Source: Pseudomonas lini (GTDB taxonomy: Bacteria; Pseudomonadota; Gammaproteobacteria; Pseudomonadales; Pseudomonadaceae). Taken from it: a stretch of DNA of 64,000 bases. A program made the position numbers and the translations under genes. The stretch is taken from the NCBI RefSeq assembly GCF_964063345.1, contig NZ_OZ061318.1, positions 1,240,001-1,304,000 of the forward strand, given 5' to 3'. Each line of letters starts with the position of its first letter. Positions within the stretch are counted from its first letter, which is position 1. Of this stretch, positions 1 to 7,899 are shown one piece after another. The notes below the pieces were generated by a model that did not search any database, was not told where the DNA came from, and was given only the letters and a program-made list of their open reading frames with translations.

Positions 1-2407
1 AGACGAAGACATGCCGGCTGGTGTCCGGGTAGCGGATCGACAGCAAACGCCCCTGAGCGTCGTAGTGATAATGGGTGACCTGCCCATCGGGATCAGTGGC
101 CTCGGTGACATCGCCCTGCGCATTACGCCGATATTTCCACACCGCTTTGCCGCGATAGCGCGCATGCAGGAAACCGTTGCGATACTCGTAGGATGTTGGC
201 TCGTCTTCCGGCGGAATCAGCGCCACCAACCGTCCGACTTCGTCGTAACGGTATTCGGTGATGGCCCCGAGCGGATCCTGCTCGGCAATTAGTCGACCTT
301 GATCGTCATAGGCCTTGAGCTGTTCGCCGCCGTCCAGCTCGACCTTGCGCACCAGTCGCGCGCGGTCGTCATGAAGGTAAACCTCTTGGCTGCCATCGAC
401 GTTATGGACCGTGACGCTGCCCTGATCGTCCCAGACATAGCACGCATCCATCTGCGCAAACGACGCCCAGTGCCGGATGCATCTGGCTGCCTTGCCGGAG
501 CGTTCCCACGCCCAGAAGAAACTCGCGCCACCGGCCAGTTGCCGCTGCAGGATGACGTGCCGGTCGTCGTAGTCGTAACGCTCGCTTTCCCCGGCGGCGT
601 TGCTCGCTTCGATCAGCTGAGCGCATTCGTCGTAGCGGTAACTGACCAGCGTCCGCTCGGTGTGCCAGGCCTCAGCGAGGGTCTGCGCCGGGACAAACAC
701 CTGATAGTCGACGGCGATCAGATGCGCGCGGTCATAGCGCAACAGCAAGGCGCGGCCGGCGCCGTTGTCGAGGCGCTGGATGCGCTGCTGGCGGTCGCGG
801 GTGATGCGCAGGCGGTTGTCGTAGGCGTCGCTGATCGCCGTCAGATAACCATTGCGGAAGTGGTAGAAACGCGCGTCGTCGCCAGCTTGGGCGAGGATCA
901 GTTCTTCGGGATCATCGCCGAGATAAATCGCCGCGCGCGACAGGCTGTTGTGGATCGCCGGGCGTTCATGGTTCGGTAATGGAAACGGGGTGCGACGGTT
1001 TTCGTGGTCGATCCAGATAACCGTGTCACCCTCGATCTCCAGTCGATGGGCGAGCGAATGGCTCCAGCCGAAGCCCAATCCACAGTCGATCTCGGCGGCG
1101 CTGGTGCGATAGAGCCGGGTGAAGTCGAACGGCAGAACCCCATCCAGCGATCCGTCAGTGAGGGTCAGCAGTTCTTCGCCGGTGACCATCGACACCGGGC
1201 ATTTGTTGGTGGCAGTTTTATTGGCCGAGTCGGCACTGTCGCCGTTGGGGTTTTTTGCTTGATCCGGGACGTTGTCGTGGTGTTCGTTTTGCTTGAGCGT
1301 GGTGTTGCGCTTGGCATCCCAGCGCAGTTGCATCCGACCCTTTTTCAGACCCGCCGCCACACCGCGTGCGGCGACGGCTTTGTACTGGTCGACGTACTTC
1401 ATGAAGGTGTTGAGGATATTGAAAGTGGCCTCGACAAAGCGCATCGCAAGGCCAGCCAGCAACGCCCCGTACTTAATCCCACGAAGTGTGAGATAGGCCT
1501 TGGCGGCGGGTATACCGACACCCGTCCAGGCCAGCGCCAAAGCAATCAGAATATCGATCAGTACCGAAACAATGACTTGGCTGGTCACCTCCGCCGTGTT
1601 GCCAGCGATCTCGCTGGGCGGGAGCATTTCCAGCCAGAGACTTGCAGTACGCAGCAGTAAACAGAGCGCCGCTTCGTCACTGGCCAGCAGTTGGACTTTG
1701 GCCATGACCTGCGGCGCTGTCTCCGCAAGCTTGGCCAACTCATCGGCGCCACTGCCCAAACGTTCAGCGAACTTGCGGGGATCCTGAAGGATGTCCGAGA
1801 GCAGGCTGAGGCTGTCCCAAACACCGATGACCGCCGCCCAACTGCCCGCCAGCATGCCGTTACCGGCGGCCGCAAAAGTCGATTGCGACCATTGCGGTTT
1901 AAATCCTTCCCACTCTTTGCGTAGCCAGCCCTCCAGCTCGTTGGCCAGGCCTTTGTAGGAATCAAAAAGGTCATCGACTTGCTTCGGAGTAACTTCACCC
2001 TGGACATGAACACGGTAGAACTTGCCGGGTAAGCCTTCGAACTGCCCTTTGCCGTTTTCATCGAGCGTGACCGGCGTCGACTGCCCCCCATCCATGGCAA
2101 TCACATCGACCTGAATGTTGCCCACGGGAATGTCATAAACCGATTCGAACTTGCTCTCGATTTCGAGCTTTCCGCCTTTCGGGCACTGGACGACGGTGGA
2201 GATAAACTCGTCGTCGCCGCTGCTCACGGCGGTGCTGGCATTGCCGAACAAAATGATCCGTTCCATGCCCATCAGCGATGGCAGATCCGCCACGTGGCTG
2301 ACCTTGTCGGCATTGCGACTCAAGAAGCCACCGAGCTGTTGGCGATACAAACTCAGCGTGTCTTTGAATCCGTCGAGTTCCTGCTCGATGCGGGCGATGT
2401 GCTCCAT
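1..2407 (-). CDS. RHS-repeat protein, 3' end outside the window
   Basis: The minus strand is open from an ATG at 2407 to the left edge (about 802 codons) with no stop, so the C-terminal part is missing. From about residue 420 it carries YD/RHS-type repeats, for example YDDQGRLIAEQDPLG, YRYDEVGRL and HYHYDAQGRLLSIRYPD. The stretch around KCPVSMVTGEELLTLTD marks the usual start of the RHS shell. The N-terminal 400 residues are non-repetitive, with a hydrophobic stretch near residues 285-320. RHS proteins form a cage around a variable C-terminal toxin that is often delivered by type VI secretion; the toxin and any immunity gene would lie left of the window. An in-frame TAA at 2435-2437 limits the start. 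No PAAR domain or vgrG is visible. The family call is firm; toxin identity cannot be judged. Confidence 0.85.
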   Translation of the reverse strand, partial: MEHIARIEQELDGFKDTLSLYRQQLGGFLSRNADKVSHVADLPSLMGMERIILFGNASTAVSSGDDEFISTVVQCPKGGKLEIESKFESVYDIPVGNIQVDVIAMDGGQSTPVTLDENGKGQFEGLPGKFYRVHVQGEVTPKQVDDLFDSYKGLANELEGWLRKEWEGFKPQWSQSTFAAAGNGMLAGSWAAVIGVWDSLSLLSDILQDPRKFAERLGSGADELAKLAETAPQVMAKVQLLASDEAALCLLLRTASLWLEMLPPSEIAGNTAEVTSQVIVSVLIDILIALALAWTGVGIPAAKAYLTLRGIKYGALLAGLAMRFVEATFNILNTFMKYVDQYKAVAARGVAAGLKKGRMQLRWDAKRNTTLKQNEHHDNVPDQAKNPNGDSADSANKTATNKCPVSMVTGEELLTLTDGSLDGVLPFDFTRLYRTSAAEIDCGLGFGWSHSLAHRLEIEGDTVIWIDHENRRTPFPLPNHERPAIHNSLSRAAIYLGDDPEELILAQAGDDARFYHFRNGYLTAISDAYDNRLRITRDRQQRIQRLDNGAGRALLLRYDRAHLIAVDYQVFVPAQTLAEAWHTERTLVSYRYDECAQLIEASNAAGESERYDYDDRHVILQRQLAGGASFFWAWERSGKAARCIRHWASFAQMDACYVWDDQGSVTVHNVDGSQEVYLHDDRARLVRKVELDGGEQLKAYDDQGRLIAEQDPLGAITEYRYDEVGRLVALIPPEDEPTSYEYRNGFLHARYRGKAVWKYRRNAQGDVTEATDPDGQVTHYHYDAQGRLLSIRYPDTSRHVFV

Positions 2408-2454
2408 CAACGCACCGAACAACAGGAGGCGGGGTTAAAAAACGGTTCGAACAT
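2408..2454 (-). other. possible 15-codon leader ORF coupled to the RHS gene
   Basis: An ATG at 2452-2454 opens a 15-codon frame (MFEPFFNPASCCSVR). Its TGA overlaps the RHS start as TGATG. A GAGGG lies upstream of this short ORF, whereas the RHS ATG itself has no clear ribosome-binding site. This arrangement would suit translational coupling. Coding status is uncertain because the ORF is very short. Confidence 0.35.
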
Positions 2455-2585
2455 GAGCAATCCCTCGCGCAGAAAATTAGGCGCGAGGACTTTGCGGGGG
2501 ATCGATCAGGAAAGAAGTCGGGAAAGGTGGAAATGGATGTAGGAAGATTCGCTGATTAACAGCGGGTAAATAACGCCCAATCCAG

Positions 2586-2673
2586 GTGGGAGCGAGCCTG
2601 CTCGCGATGGCGGCGGTATATTCGGCATCAATGTTGGCTGACCCGCCGCTATCGCGAGCAGGCTCGCTCCCAC
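2586..2673. repeat. REPIN (inverted REP pair)
   Basis: Two inverted copies of the Pseudomonas REP core (GTGGGAGCGAGCCTGCTCGC) face each other over about 45 bp. They lie between the RHS gene and the AhpD-like gene. Such pairs fold into long hairpins and are dispersed by RAYT transposases, none of which is in this window. Confidence 0.85.
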
Positions 2674-2722
2674 AGGGGCTGCGGTGTTCAATTCCTTAAC
2701 TGACTGAAATTAGAGCCAGGCG

Positions 2723-3163
2723 TTACGCCTGAGGCATTTTACGAAAACCCACGGCCAGCCGATTCCAGCTGTTAATGGTGGAAATCGCCACGGTCAGGTC
2801 GACCATTTCCTTGGGACTGAACTCGGCGCTGAGCAGCAAATAGTCTTCATCCGGGGCGTGGGTCAGACTCAGCTGGGTCAGGGACTCGGTCCAGGCCAGA
2901 GCCGCCCGTTCACGATCGGTGAAGAACGGTGCCTCGCGCCAGGCCGTCACGGCGAACAGCCGGCGTGGCGTTTCCCCGCCCTTGATGGCATCAGCGGTGT
3001 GCATGTCGATGCAAAAGGCGCAGCCGTTGATCTGCGAAGCGCGCAGCTTGACCAGTTCGATCAGCGACTTTTCCAGCGGTAGTTTCGAGACGGCGGTTTC
3101 CAGGGCGATCATGGCTTTGAGACCGTCTGGGGAGGCGGTGTAGAAATCGATACGAGGTTGCAT
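2723..3163 (-). CDS. AhpD-like carboxymuconolactone decarboxylase family protein
   Basis: A 146-residue alkylhydroperoxidase D-like protein. The family signature is visible around residues 48-56: CAFCIDMH, a CxxC followed by His three residues later, which is the redox and proton-relay centre of AhpD-type peroxidase or reductase proteins. Length is normal for the family. The start at 3163 (MQPRIDFY) is chosen over an upstream in-frame TTG because GGAG lies a few bases before it. It stands alone, with REPINs on both sides. The physiological substrate cannot be inferred; many such genes are annotated only as peroxidase-related. Confidence 0.85.
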   Translation of the reverse strand: MQPRIDFYTASPDGLKAMIALETAVSKLPLEKSLIELVKLRASQINGCAFCIDMHTADAIKGGETPRRLFAVTAWREAPFFTDRERAALAWTESLTQLSLTHAPDEDYLLLSAEFSPKEMVDLTVAISTINSWNRLAVGFRKMPQA

Positions 3164-3290
3164 GGTGAGCTCCAATTACGGGTGGGATTGGAGCTACGTT
3201 AATGCGGACCTGCGGTTGAACAAATAGCCAATTATTGGGAAGTTGAGGATGCCAATGGGCCAGAAGATTTTCAGTGACTATACCGGCGCT

Positions 3291-3384
3291 TTCGCGAGCA
3301 AGCCCGCTCCCACATTAGATCTTCGCCGGACACAAAACCTGTGTTCACTGAAGATCCAATGTGGGAGCGGACTTGCTCGCGAAG
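3291..3384. repeat. REPIN
   Basis: Inverted REP cores (TCGCGAGCAAGCCCGCTCCC and GGGAGCGGACTTGCTCGCGA) flank a short spacer between the AhpD-like gene and the mscS-like gene. One arm has a substituted base. Confidence 0.8.
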
Positions 3385-3408
3385 AGGCCGGAACAGGCAA
3401 CCAACACA

Positions 3409-4854
3409 TCAACCGCTACGCTTGCGCAACCACTGCAAAAACCCTTTCTTCTCCACCACCTTGGGTGTTTCCTGAATCAGCGTCTGAGCCTTGTTCAAGC
3501 GAAAATCCAGCAACGCCTTCATCGCTTCGCCGATGTCATGCCGCGCATCCAGGCACGGTTGGAGGTATTCCTTCTCGATTCGGTACAAGCTGCAGACCGT
3601 CTTGGCGATAAAGTCTGCCGGCATCGCCGTATCGGACAAAATCCCGCCCTCGCCGATCACCTCGCCCGGCCCCATGCGCCCGGTTTCAAACTTGACCCCA
3701 CGGCGGCTCAGCTCCACCGACACGACGCCGGATTCGATGATGAACAAATGATCGCTGACCTCCCCGGCCGGCAGGATCATTTCACCAGGGCGGAAAGTTT
3801 GCAGTGTCATGTTCTGACTGAAGGTTTCTTTCTCTTCCTGACGCAGGGTCGAGAAAATGTTCGAGGCGTCCAGCAATGCCCGTGGCCGCGACAGGTTGGC
3901 AGGTGCATTCGGTTCGACGTTCGACAACAGGCTGACACCGCTGGCCTGCAAGTGCCGGAACGCCAGGTCGAACAGCAGATTGCGAACCATGCGTTTCTGG
4001 TCCATCGAGACGACGAAACCACTGATTTCGTATTCTACGCCCGTGGCGCTGGAGCCTTTCAACGCTACGCATGGCGCCGGTTTATTCAACAGATAGCGGC
4101 ATCCTTGCATCGCCCGTTCCAACGCGTCGATCACCGTTTGCGGACGTGCGTGCGGGCTCAGTTGCAAGCTGACGGAGACGCCGAAAATGTCACTGGGCCG
4201 GCTGAAGTTGATGATCTTGGCCTTGGCCGCCAACGAGTTGGGAATCACCGCCATGCTGCCTTGCGCGGTTTGCAGGCGCGTGGCGCGCCAGTCGATGTCA
4301 ATGACCCGGCCTTCGGTGCCGTCGATGGAGATCCAGTCATCCAGTTGATAGGGTTTGGTGGTATTGAGGACGATCCCGGAAAACACGTCGCTGAGGGTAC
4401 TTTGCAAGGCCAGGCCGACGATGATCGCCAACGCGCCGGACGTTGCCAGCACGCCTTTGACCGGCAATTCGAGTACGTACGCCAGGGCGGCGATGACCGC
4501 GATCAGGAAAATCACCGCGCCGAGCAGATCCTGCAACAAACGCCCGGTGTGCCCGACCCGTTGCATCATCACCGTGCCGATCAATACCGTCAGGGTGCGC
4601 GCAGCGAACAGCCACCAGCCAATTTGCAAACCGGTCGCCGCCAGATGCAACGGCACGTTGTCGACCCAGGGCGCCGGCTCCATGGGGTTCATGCCTTCGT
4701 TGAACAGCAGCATGCTGAACAGCGCGAAAATTACCACCCGCACCGCCAGCTTCCAGTTGCTCCCGCTGGCCGTGATCAAACGCCACAATCCCAGATCGAT
4801 CAGGATCAGAGTCAGCGCGCTGAGCAATGGGTGTTCGGTGAGCAGTGACAGCAT
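3409..4854 (-). CDS. MscS-family mechanosensitive channel with C-terminal cyclic-nucleotide-binding domain
   Basis: A 481-residue inner-membrane protein. Hydrophobic segments lie near residues 8-25, 38-55, 75-98 and 108-130. They are followed by the MscS pore helix and beta domain (about 135-200; GALAIIVGLALQSTLSDVFSG, then TEGRVIDIDWRATRLQT). Residues about 330-460 form a CRP-like cNMP-binding fold (LQTFRPGEMILPAGEVSDHLFIIESGVVSV, then GPGEVIGEGGILSD). Fusion of MscS to a cNMP-binding domain is a known subfamily, suggesting ligand-modulated gating or low-conductance ion flux. The gene is a single transcription unit bounded by REPINs. The ligand cannot be predicted. Confidence 0.9.
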   Translation of the reverse strand: MLSLLTEHPLLSALTLILIDLGLWRLITASGSNWKLAVRVVIFALFSMLLFNEGMNPMEPAPWVDNVPLHLAATGLQIGWWLFAARTLTVLIGTVMMQRVGHTGRLLQDLLGAVIFLIAVIAALAYVLELPVKGVLATSGALAIIVGLALQSTLSDVFSGIVLNTTKPYQLDDWISIDGTEGRVIDIDWRATRLQTAQGSMAVIPNSLAAKAKIINFSRPSDIFGVSVSLQLSPHARPQTVIDALERAMQGCRYLLNKPAPCVALKGSSATGVEYEISGFVVSMDQKRMVRNLLFDLAFRHLQASGVSLLSNVEPNAPANLSRPRALLDASNIFSTLRQEEKETFSQNMTLQTFRPGEMILPAGEVSDHLFIIESGVVSVELSRRGVKFETGRMGPGEVIGEGGILSDTAMPADFIAKTVCSLYRIEKEYLQPCLDARHDIGEAMKALLDFRLNKAQTLIQETPKVVEKKGFLQWLRKRSG

Positions 4855-4928
4855 CGAGCGACTCCAGCAATAGTACGGATGGGCACAGTGTAGGAGGATT
4901 TGATGTCTTCAGAACAACACAAAACACT

Positions 4929-5017
4929 GTGGGAGCGGGCTTGCCCGCGATGGCAATTGATCAGTCACTGGGATGTTGACTGTCAGACCGCTATCGCGGG
5001 CAAGCCCGCTCCCACAG
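4929..5017. repeat. REPIN
   Basis: Perfect inverted REP cores (GTGGGAGCGGGCTTGCCCGC and its complement) between the mscS-like and YcaC-like genes. The pair fills most of the 190-bp gap. Confidence 0.85.
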
Positions 5018-5043
5018 GTTATGTGTGTATGTGCTGCCAGGGC

Positions 5044-5670
5044 TTACTTGTTGTTAGTCAGGGTGTTGTAGCTGGTCATCAGGTTGCGGTAGTCCGGGAT
5101 GTGGTTGGAGAACAGGGTCGCCAGACCTTCCACGTCGTTGCGCCAGTCGCGATGCAGTTCACAGGCCAGGCCGAACCAGGTCATCAACTGGGCACCGGAG
5201 GACGACATGCGATCCCACGCCGATTGACGGGTCAGTTCGTTGAACGTGCCGGAAGCGTCGGTCACCACGAACACCTCAAAACCTTCGGCCAGGGCCGACA
5301 GCGCCGGGAACGCCACGCAGACTTCGGTTACCACACCGGCGATGATCAGTTGCTTCTTGCCAGTGGCCTTGATCGCCTTGACGAAGTCTTCGTTGTCCCA
5401 GGCATTGATCTGGCCTGGACGAGCGATGTACGGCGCATCCGGGAACAACGCCTTGAGCTCCGGTACCAGCGGGCCATTGGGGCCGGTTTCGAAACTGGTG
5501 GTCAGAATCGTTGGCAGCTTGAAGTACTTCGCCAGGTCGGCCAGGGCCAGCACGTTGTTCTTGAAACGGTCCGGATCGATGTCGCGCACCAGAGAAAGCA
5601 AACCCGCCTGGTGATCGACCAGCAGAACGGCGGCGTTATCTTTGTCGAGACGTTTGTAGGAAGTAGTCAT
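5044..5670 (-). CDS. isochorismatase-like cysteine hydrolase (YcaC family)
   Basis: A 208-residue protein of the isochorismatase-like hydrolase fold. Visible catalytic features are the N-terminal Asp in AVLLVDHQAGLL (about residues 14-25), a Lys in the central region, and the nucleophile Cys in GVVTEVCVAFPALSA. The sequence is of the YcaC type, whose substrate is unknown. The start at 5670 (MTTSYKRL) has AGGA about 9 bp upstream. It lies downstream of the pirin gene in the same direction with a 127-bp gap, so cotranscription is possible. No link to siderophore isochorismatases is implied. Confidence 0.88.
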   Translation of the reverse strand: MTTSYKRLDKDNAAVLLVDHQAGLLSLVRDIDPDRFKNNVLALADLAKYFKLPTILTTSFETGPNGPLVPELKALFPDAPYIARPGQINAWDNEDFVKAIKATGKKQLIIAGVVTEVCVAFPALSALAEGFEVFVVTDASGTFNELTRQSAWDRMSSSGAQLMTWFGLACELHRDWRNDVEGLATLFSNHIPDYRNLMTSYNTLTNNK

Positions 5671-5797
5671 GGGGTAATCCTCGCTTTTTATCGATGCCGA
5701 ACGGGCCGGCGTAAGTGAACTCTGTTTTTTCGTTTCAACGCGGCCAGGCAAGCGTAGTCAGCCAAGTCCGGCACGCCACAGCGCTACAACAATGATT

Positions 5798-6664
5798 TCA
5801 ATCGCTCATCCGGCCGAACTGGCCCGACTGGAAGTCGGCAAAGGCCTGGTGAATTTCTTGCTCGGTGTTCATCACGAACGGGCCGTGGCCGACGATGGGT
5901 TCGTCGATCGGCTCGCCGCTGAGCAGCAGCACCACGGCGTCGTTATTGGCTTCCAGACTGAGCTGATCGCCGTCGCGCTCAAACAACGCCAACTGCCCTT
6001 CTCGCACCAGTTCCTTTTGATTGACCTGAACCGTGCCACGCAGCACCACCAGAGCGGTGTTGCGCCCTTCGTGCAGGTCCAGGGTCAGCAACTTGCCGGC
6101 GTTCAAGCGAATATCCCAAACGTCGATCGGCGTGAAGGTCCGCGCCGGGCCTTTGTGACCGTCGAATTCACCGGAGATCAAGCGCAGGCTGCCGGCATTG
6201 TTTTTCAGCGGGAGGCTCGGGATGTCACCGTCGAGAATCGTCTGGTAACCGGGCTCGGCCATCTTGTCCCTGGCCGGCAGGTTGACCCACAGCTGCACCA
6301 TTTCCAGGGTGCCGCCGCTCTTGGCGAAACCTTCGGAGTGGAACTCTTCATGAAGAATCCCCGAGGCTGCGGTCATCCATTGCACGTCGCCGGGGCCGAT
6401 CTTGCCGCCGCTGCCGGTGGAGTCGCGGTGTTCCACTTCGCCCTTGTAAACGATAGTCACGGTTTCGAAACCACGGTGCGGATGCTGACCAACGCCACGA
6501 CGCTCGGTGGTCGGGGTGAATTCGGCAGGGCCGGCGTGATCCAGCAGCAGAAACGGGCTGATGTGTTTGCCCAGGTTGTCGTAGGAAAACAGCGTGCGAA
6601 CCGGAAAACCGTCGCCGACCCAATGGGTTCGTGGGCTGGTGTAGATACCGATGATGTTTTTCAT
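5798..6664 (-). CDS. pirin family protein (bicupin)
   Basis: A 288-residue pirin-like bicupin. The N-terminal cupin metal ligands are seen in HPHRGFETVTIVYKGEVEHRDS (about residues 55-80) and in the later His/Glu of ILHEEFHSE. A second, degenerate cupin follows. Some bacterial pirins act as quercetinases or redox-linked regulators, but no specific reaction can be assigned. The start at 6664 (MKNIIGIYTSP) has GGAGG a few bases upstream, so the upstream in-frame ATG at 6676 is not preferred. It is divergent from the LysR gene at 6770, which is a common arrangement for a regulator and its target. Confidence 0.9.
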   Translation of the reverse strand: MKNIIGIYTSPRTHWVGDGFPVRTLFSYDNLGKHISPFLLLDHAGPAEFTPTTERRGVGQHPHRGFETVTIVYKGEVEHRDSTGSGGKIGPGDVQWMTAASGILHEEFHSEGFAKSGGTLEMVQLWVNLPARDKMAEPGYQTILDGDIPSLPLKNNAGSLRLISGEFDGHKGPARTFTPIDVWDIRLNAGKLLTLDLHEGRNTALVVLRGTVQVNQKELVREGQLALFERDGDQLSLEANNDAVVLLLSGEPIDEPIVGHGPFVMNTEQEIHQAFADFQSGQFGRMSD

Positions 6665-6769
6665 CTTTGCCTCCAAATCTGTTGTGTGACGCGATGAACA
6701 AAGCTTAAAACCGGCGCCTTTAGTGCGCTAGACTGCAAAAATCAGCCTTAGCGTTCTATTTGGAGAACG

Positions 6770-7678
6770 ATGGTGGAAGACCTCAACACCCTGTACTACT
6801 TCACTCAGGTGGTGGAACACCGCGGTTTCGCCCCCGCCGGCCGCGCGCTGGACATGCCCAAATCCAAGCTCAGCCGACGCATCGCCGAGCTCGAAGAACG
6901 CCTCGGCGTGCGGCTGCTGCACCGCACCAGCCGGCATTGTTCATTGACCGAAATCGGCCAGGCGTATTACCAACGTTGCCTGGCCATGCGGGTGGAAGCC
7001 GAAAGCGCCGCCGAACTGATCGAACGCAATCGCTCCGAACCCCAAGGCCTGGTGCGCATCAGTTGCCCGACCGCGCTGCTGAACACCTGGGTCGGGCCGA
7101 TGCTGACCCGCTACATGCTCAAATACCCGTTGGTGGAGTTGTTTATCGAAAGCACCAACCGCCGGGTCGATCTGATCCACGAAGGGTTCGATATCGCTCT
7201 GCGAGTGCGCTTTCCACCGCTGGAAAACACCGACATGGTGATGAAGGTGCTGGGCAACAGCACCCAATGCCTGGTGGGCATTCCGGCGTTTTTGCAGCGT
7301 TTGTCGTCACCGGCCACACCGGCTGACCTCAGCGGCCTGCCAAGCGTGCATTGGGGTGGCGCGCAGCGTGAATATCAGTGGGAATTGTTCGGCGCCGACG
7401 GCGCCAGCGCGCTGATTCGTCATACCCCGCGGATGGTCACCGACGACTTGCTGGCCTTGCGTCACGCGGTGCTCTCCGGCATCGGCATCGCCCACCTGCC
7501 GAACGTGGTAGTGCGCGATGACATCGCTACTGGCCGCTTGGTGGAACTGGTGCCGGGCTGGACACCCAAGTGCGGGATCGTGCATGCGATCTTCCCCTCA
7601 CGACGCGGACTGCTGCCGTCGGTGCGGACCTTGATCGATTTTCTGGGGGAGGAATTCAGTCATAGCGATATTGCTTAG
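6770..7678 (+). CDS. LysR-family transcriptional regulator
   Basis: A 302-residue LysR-type regulator. The N-terminal winged helix-turn-helix spans about residues 3-62 (YYFTQVVEHRGFAPAGRAL, then SKLSRRIAELEERLGVRLL). A periplasmic-binding-protein-like effector domain covers about 90-295. TGGAGA sits directly upstream of the ATG. It is divergent from the pirin gene over a 105-bp intergenic region, so it probably controls the pirin (and perhaps the YcaC-like gene) and itself. The effector is unknown. Confidence 0.9.
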   Translation: MVEDLNTLYYFTQVVEHRGFAPAGRALDMPKSKLSRRIAELEERLGVRLLHRTSRHCSLTEIGQAYYQRCLAMRVEAESAAELIERNRSEPQGLVRISCPTALLNTWVGPMLTRYMLKYPLVELFIESTNRRVDLIHEGFDIALRVRFPPLENTDMVMKVLGNSTQCLVGIPAFLQRLSSPATPADLSGLPSVHWGGAQREYQWELFGADGASALIRHTPRMVTDDLLALRHAVLSGIGIAHLPNVVVRDDIATGRLVELVPGWTPKCGIVHAIFPSRRGLLPSVRTLIDFLGEEFSHSDIA

Positions 7679-7727
7679 GGGCAGCGGCAAGCCGAGGCTT
7701 GAGGTGAGGCTCTAAACCGCGCCGTGG

Positions 7728-7806
7728 CTATCGCGAGCAAGCTCGCTCCCACAGGGGATTTGTGGTGTACGCAGATCCAATGTGGGAGCGAGCCTGCTCG
7801 CGATAG
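7728..7806. repeat. REPIN
   Basis: Inverted REP cores (TCGCGAGCAAGCTCGCTCCC and GGGAGCGAGCCTGCTCGCGA) in the convergent gap between the LysR gene and the hybrid kinase gene. Confidence 0.8.
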
Positions 7807-7899
7807 CGTCAGATCAGGCACCATCAATACCACCGACATGTCACAACCCCTGGAGTCATTTGATGTCTATCCCCCATTGCGCCGCAGTTGGATTGAGCT

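Noticed and set aside
299..1660. Plus-strand frames at 299-979 and 1004-1660
   Set aside because: They lie opposite the RHS gene, whose minus-strand frame is open throughout and shows RHS repeats.
5044..5670. Isochorismatase-like gene as part of catechol siderophore synthesis
   Set aside because: It is YcaC-type, lacks the aryl carrier domain of EntB-like proteins and has no catechol genes around it.
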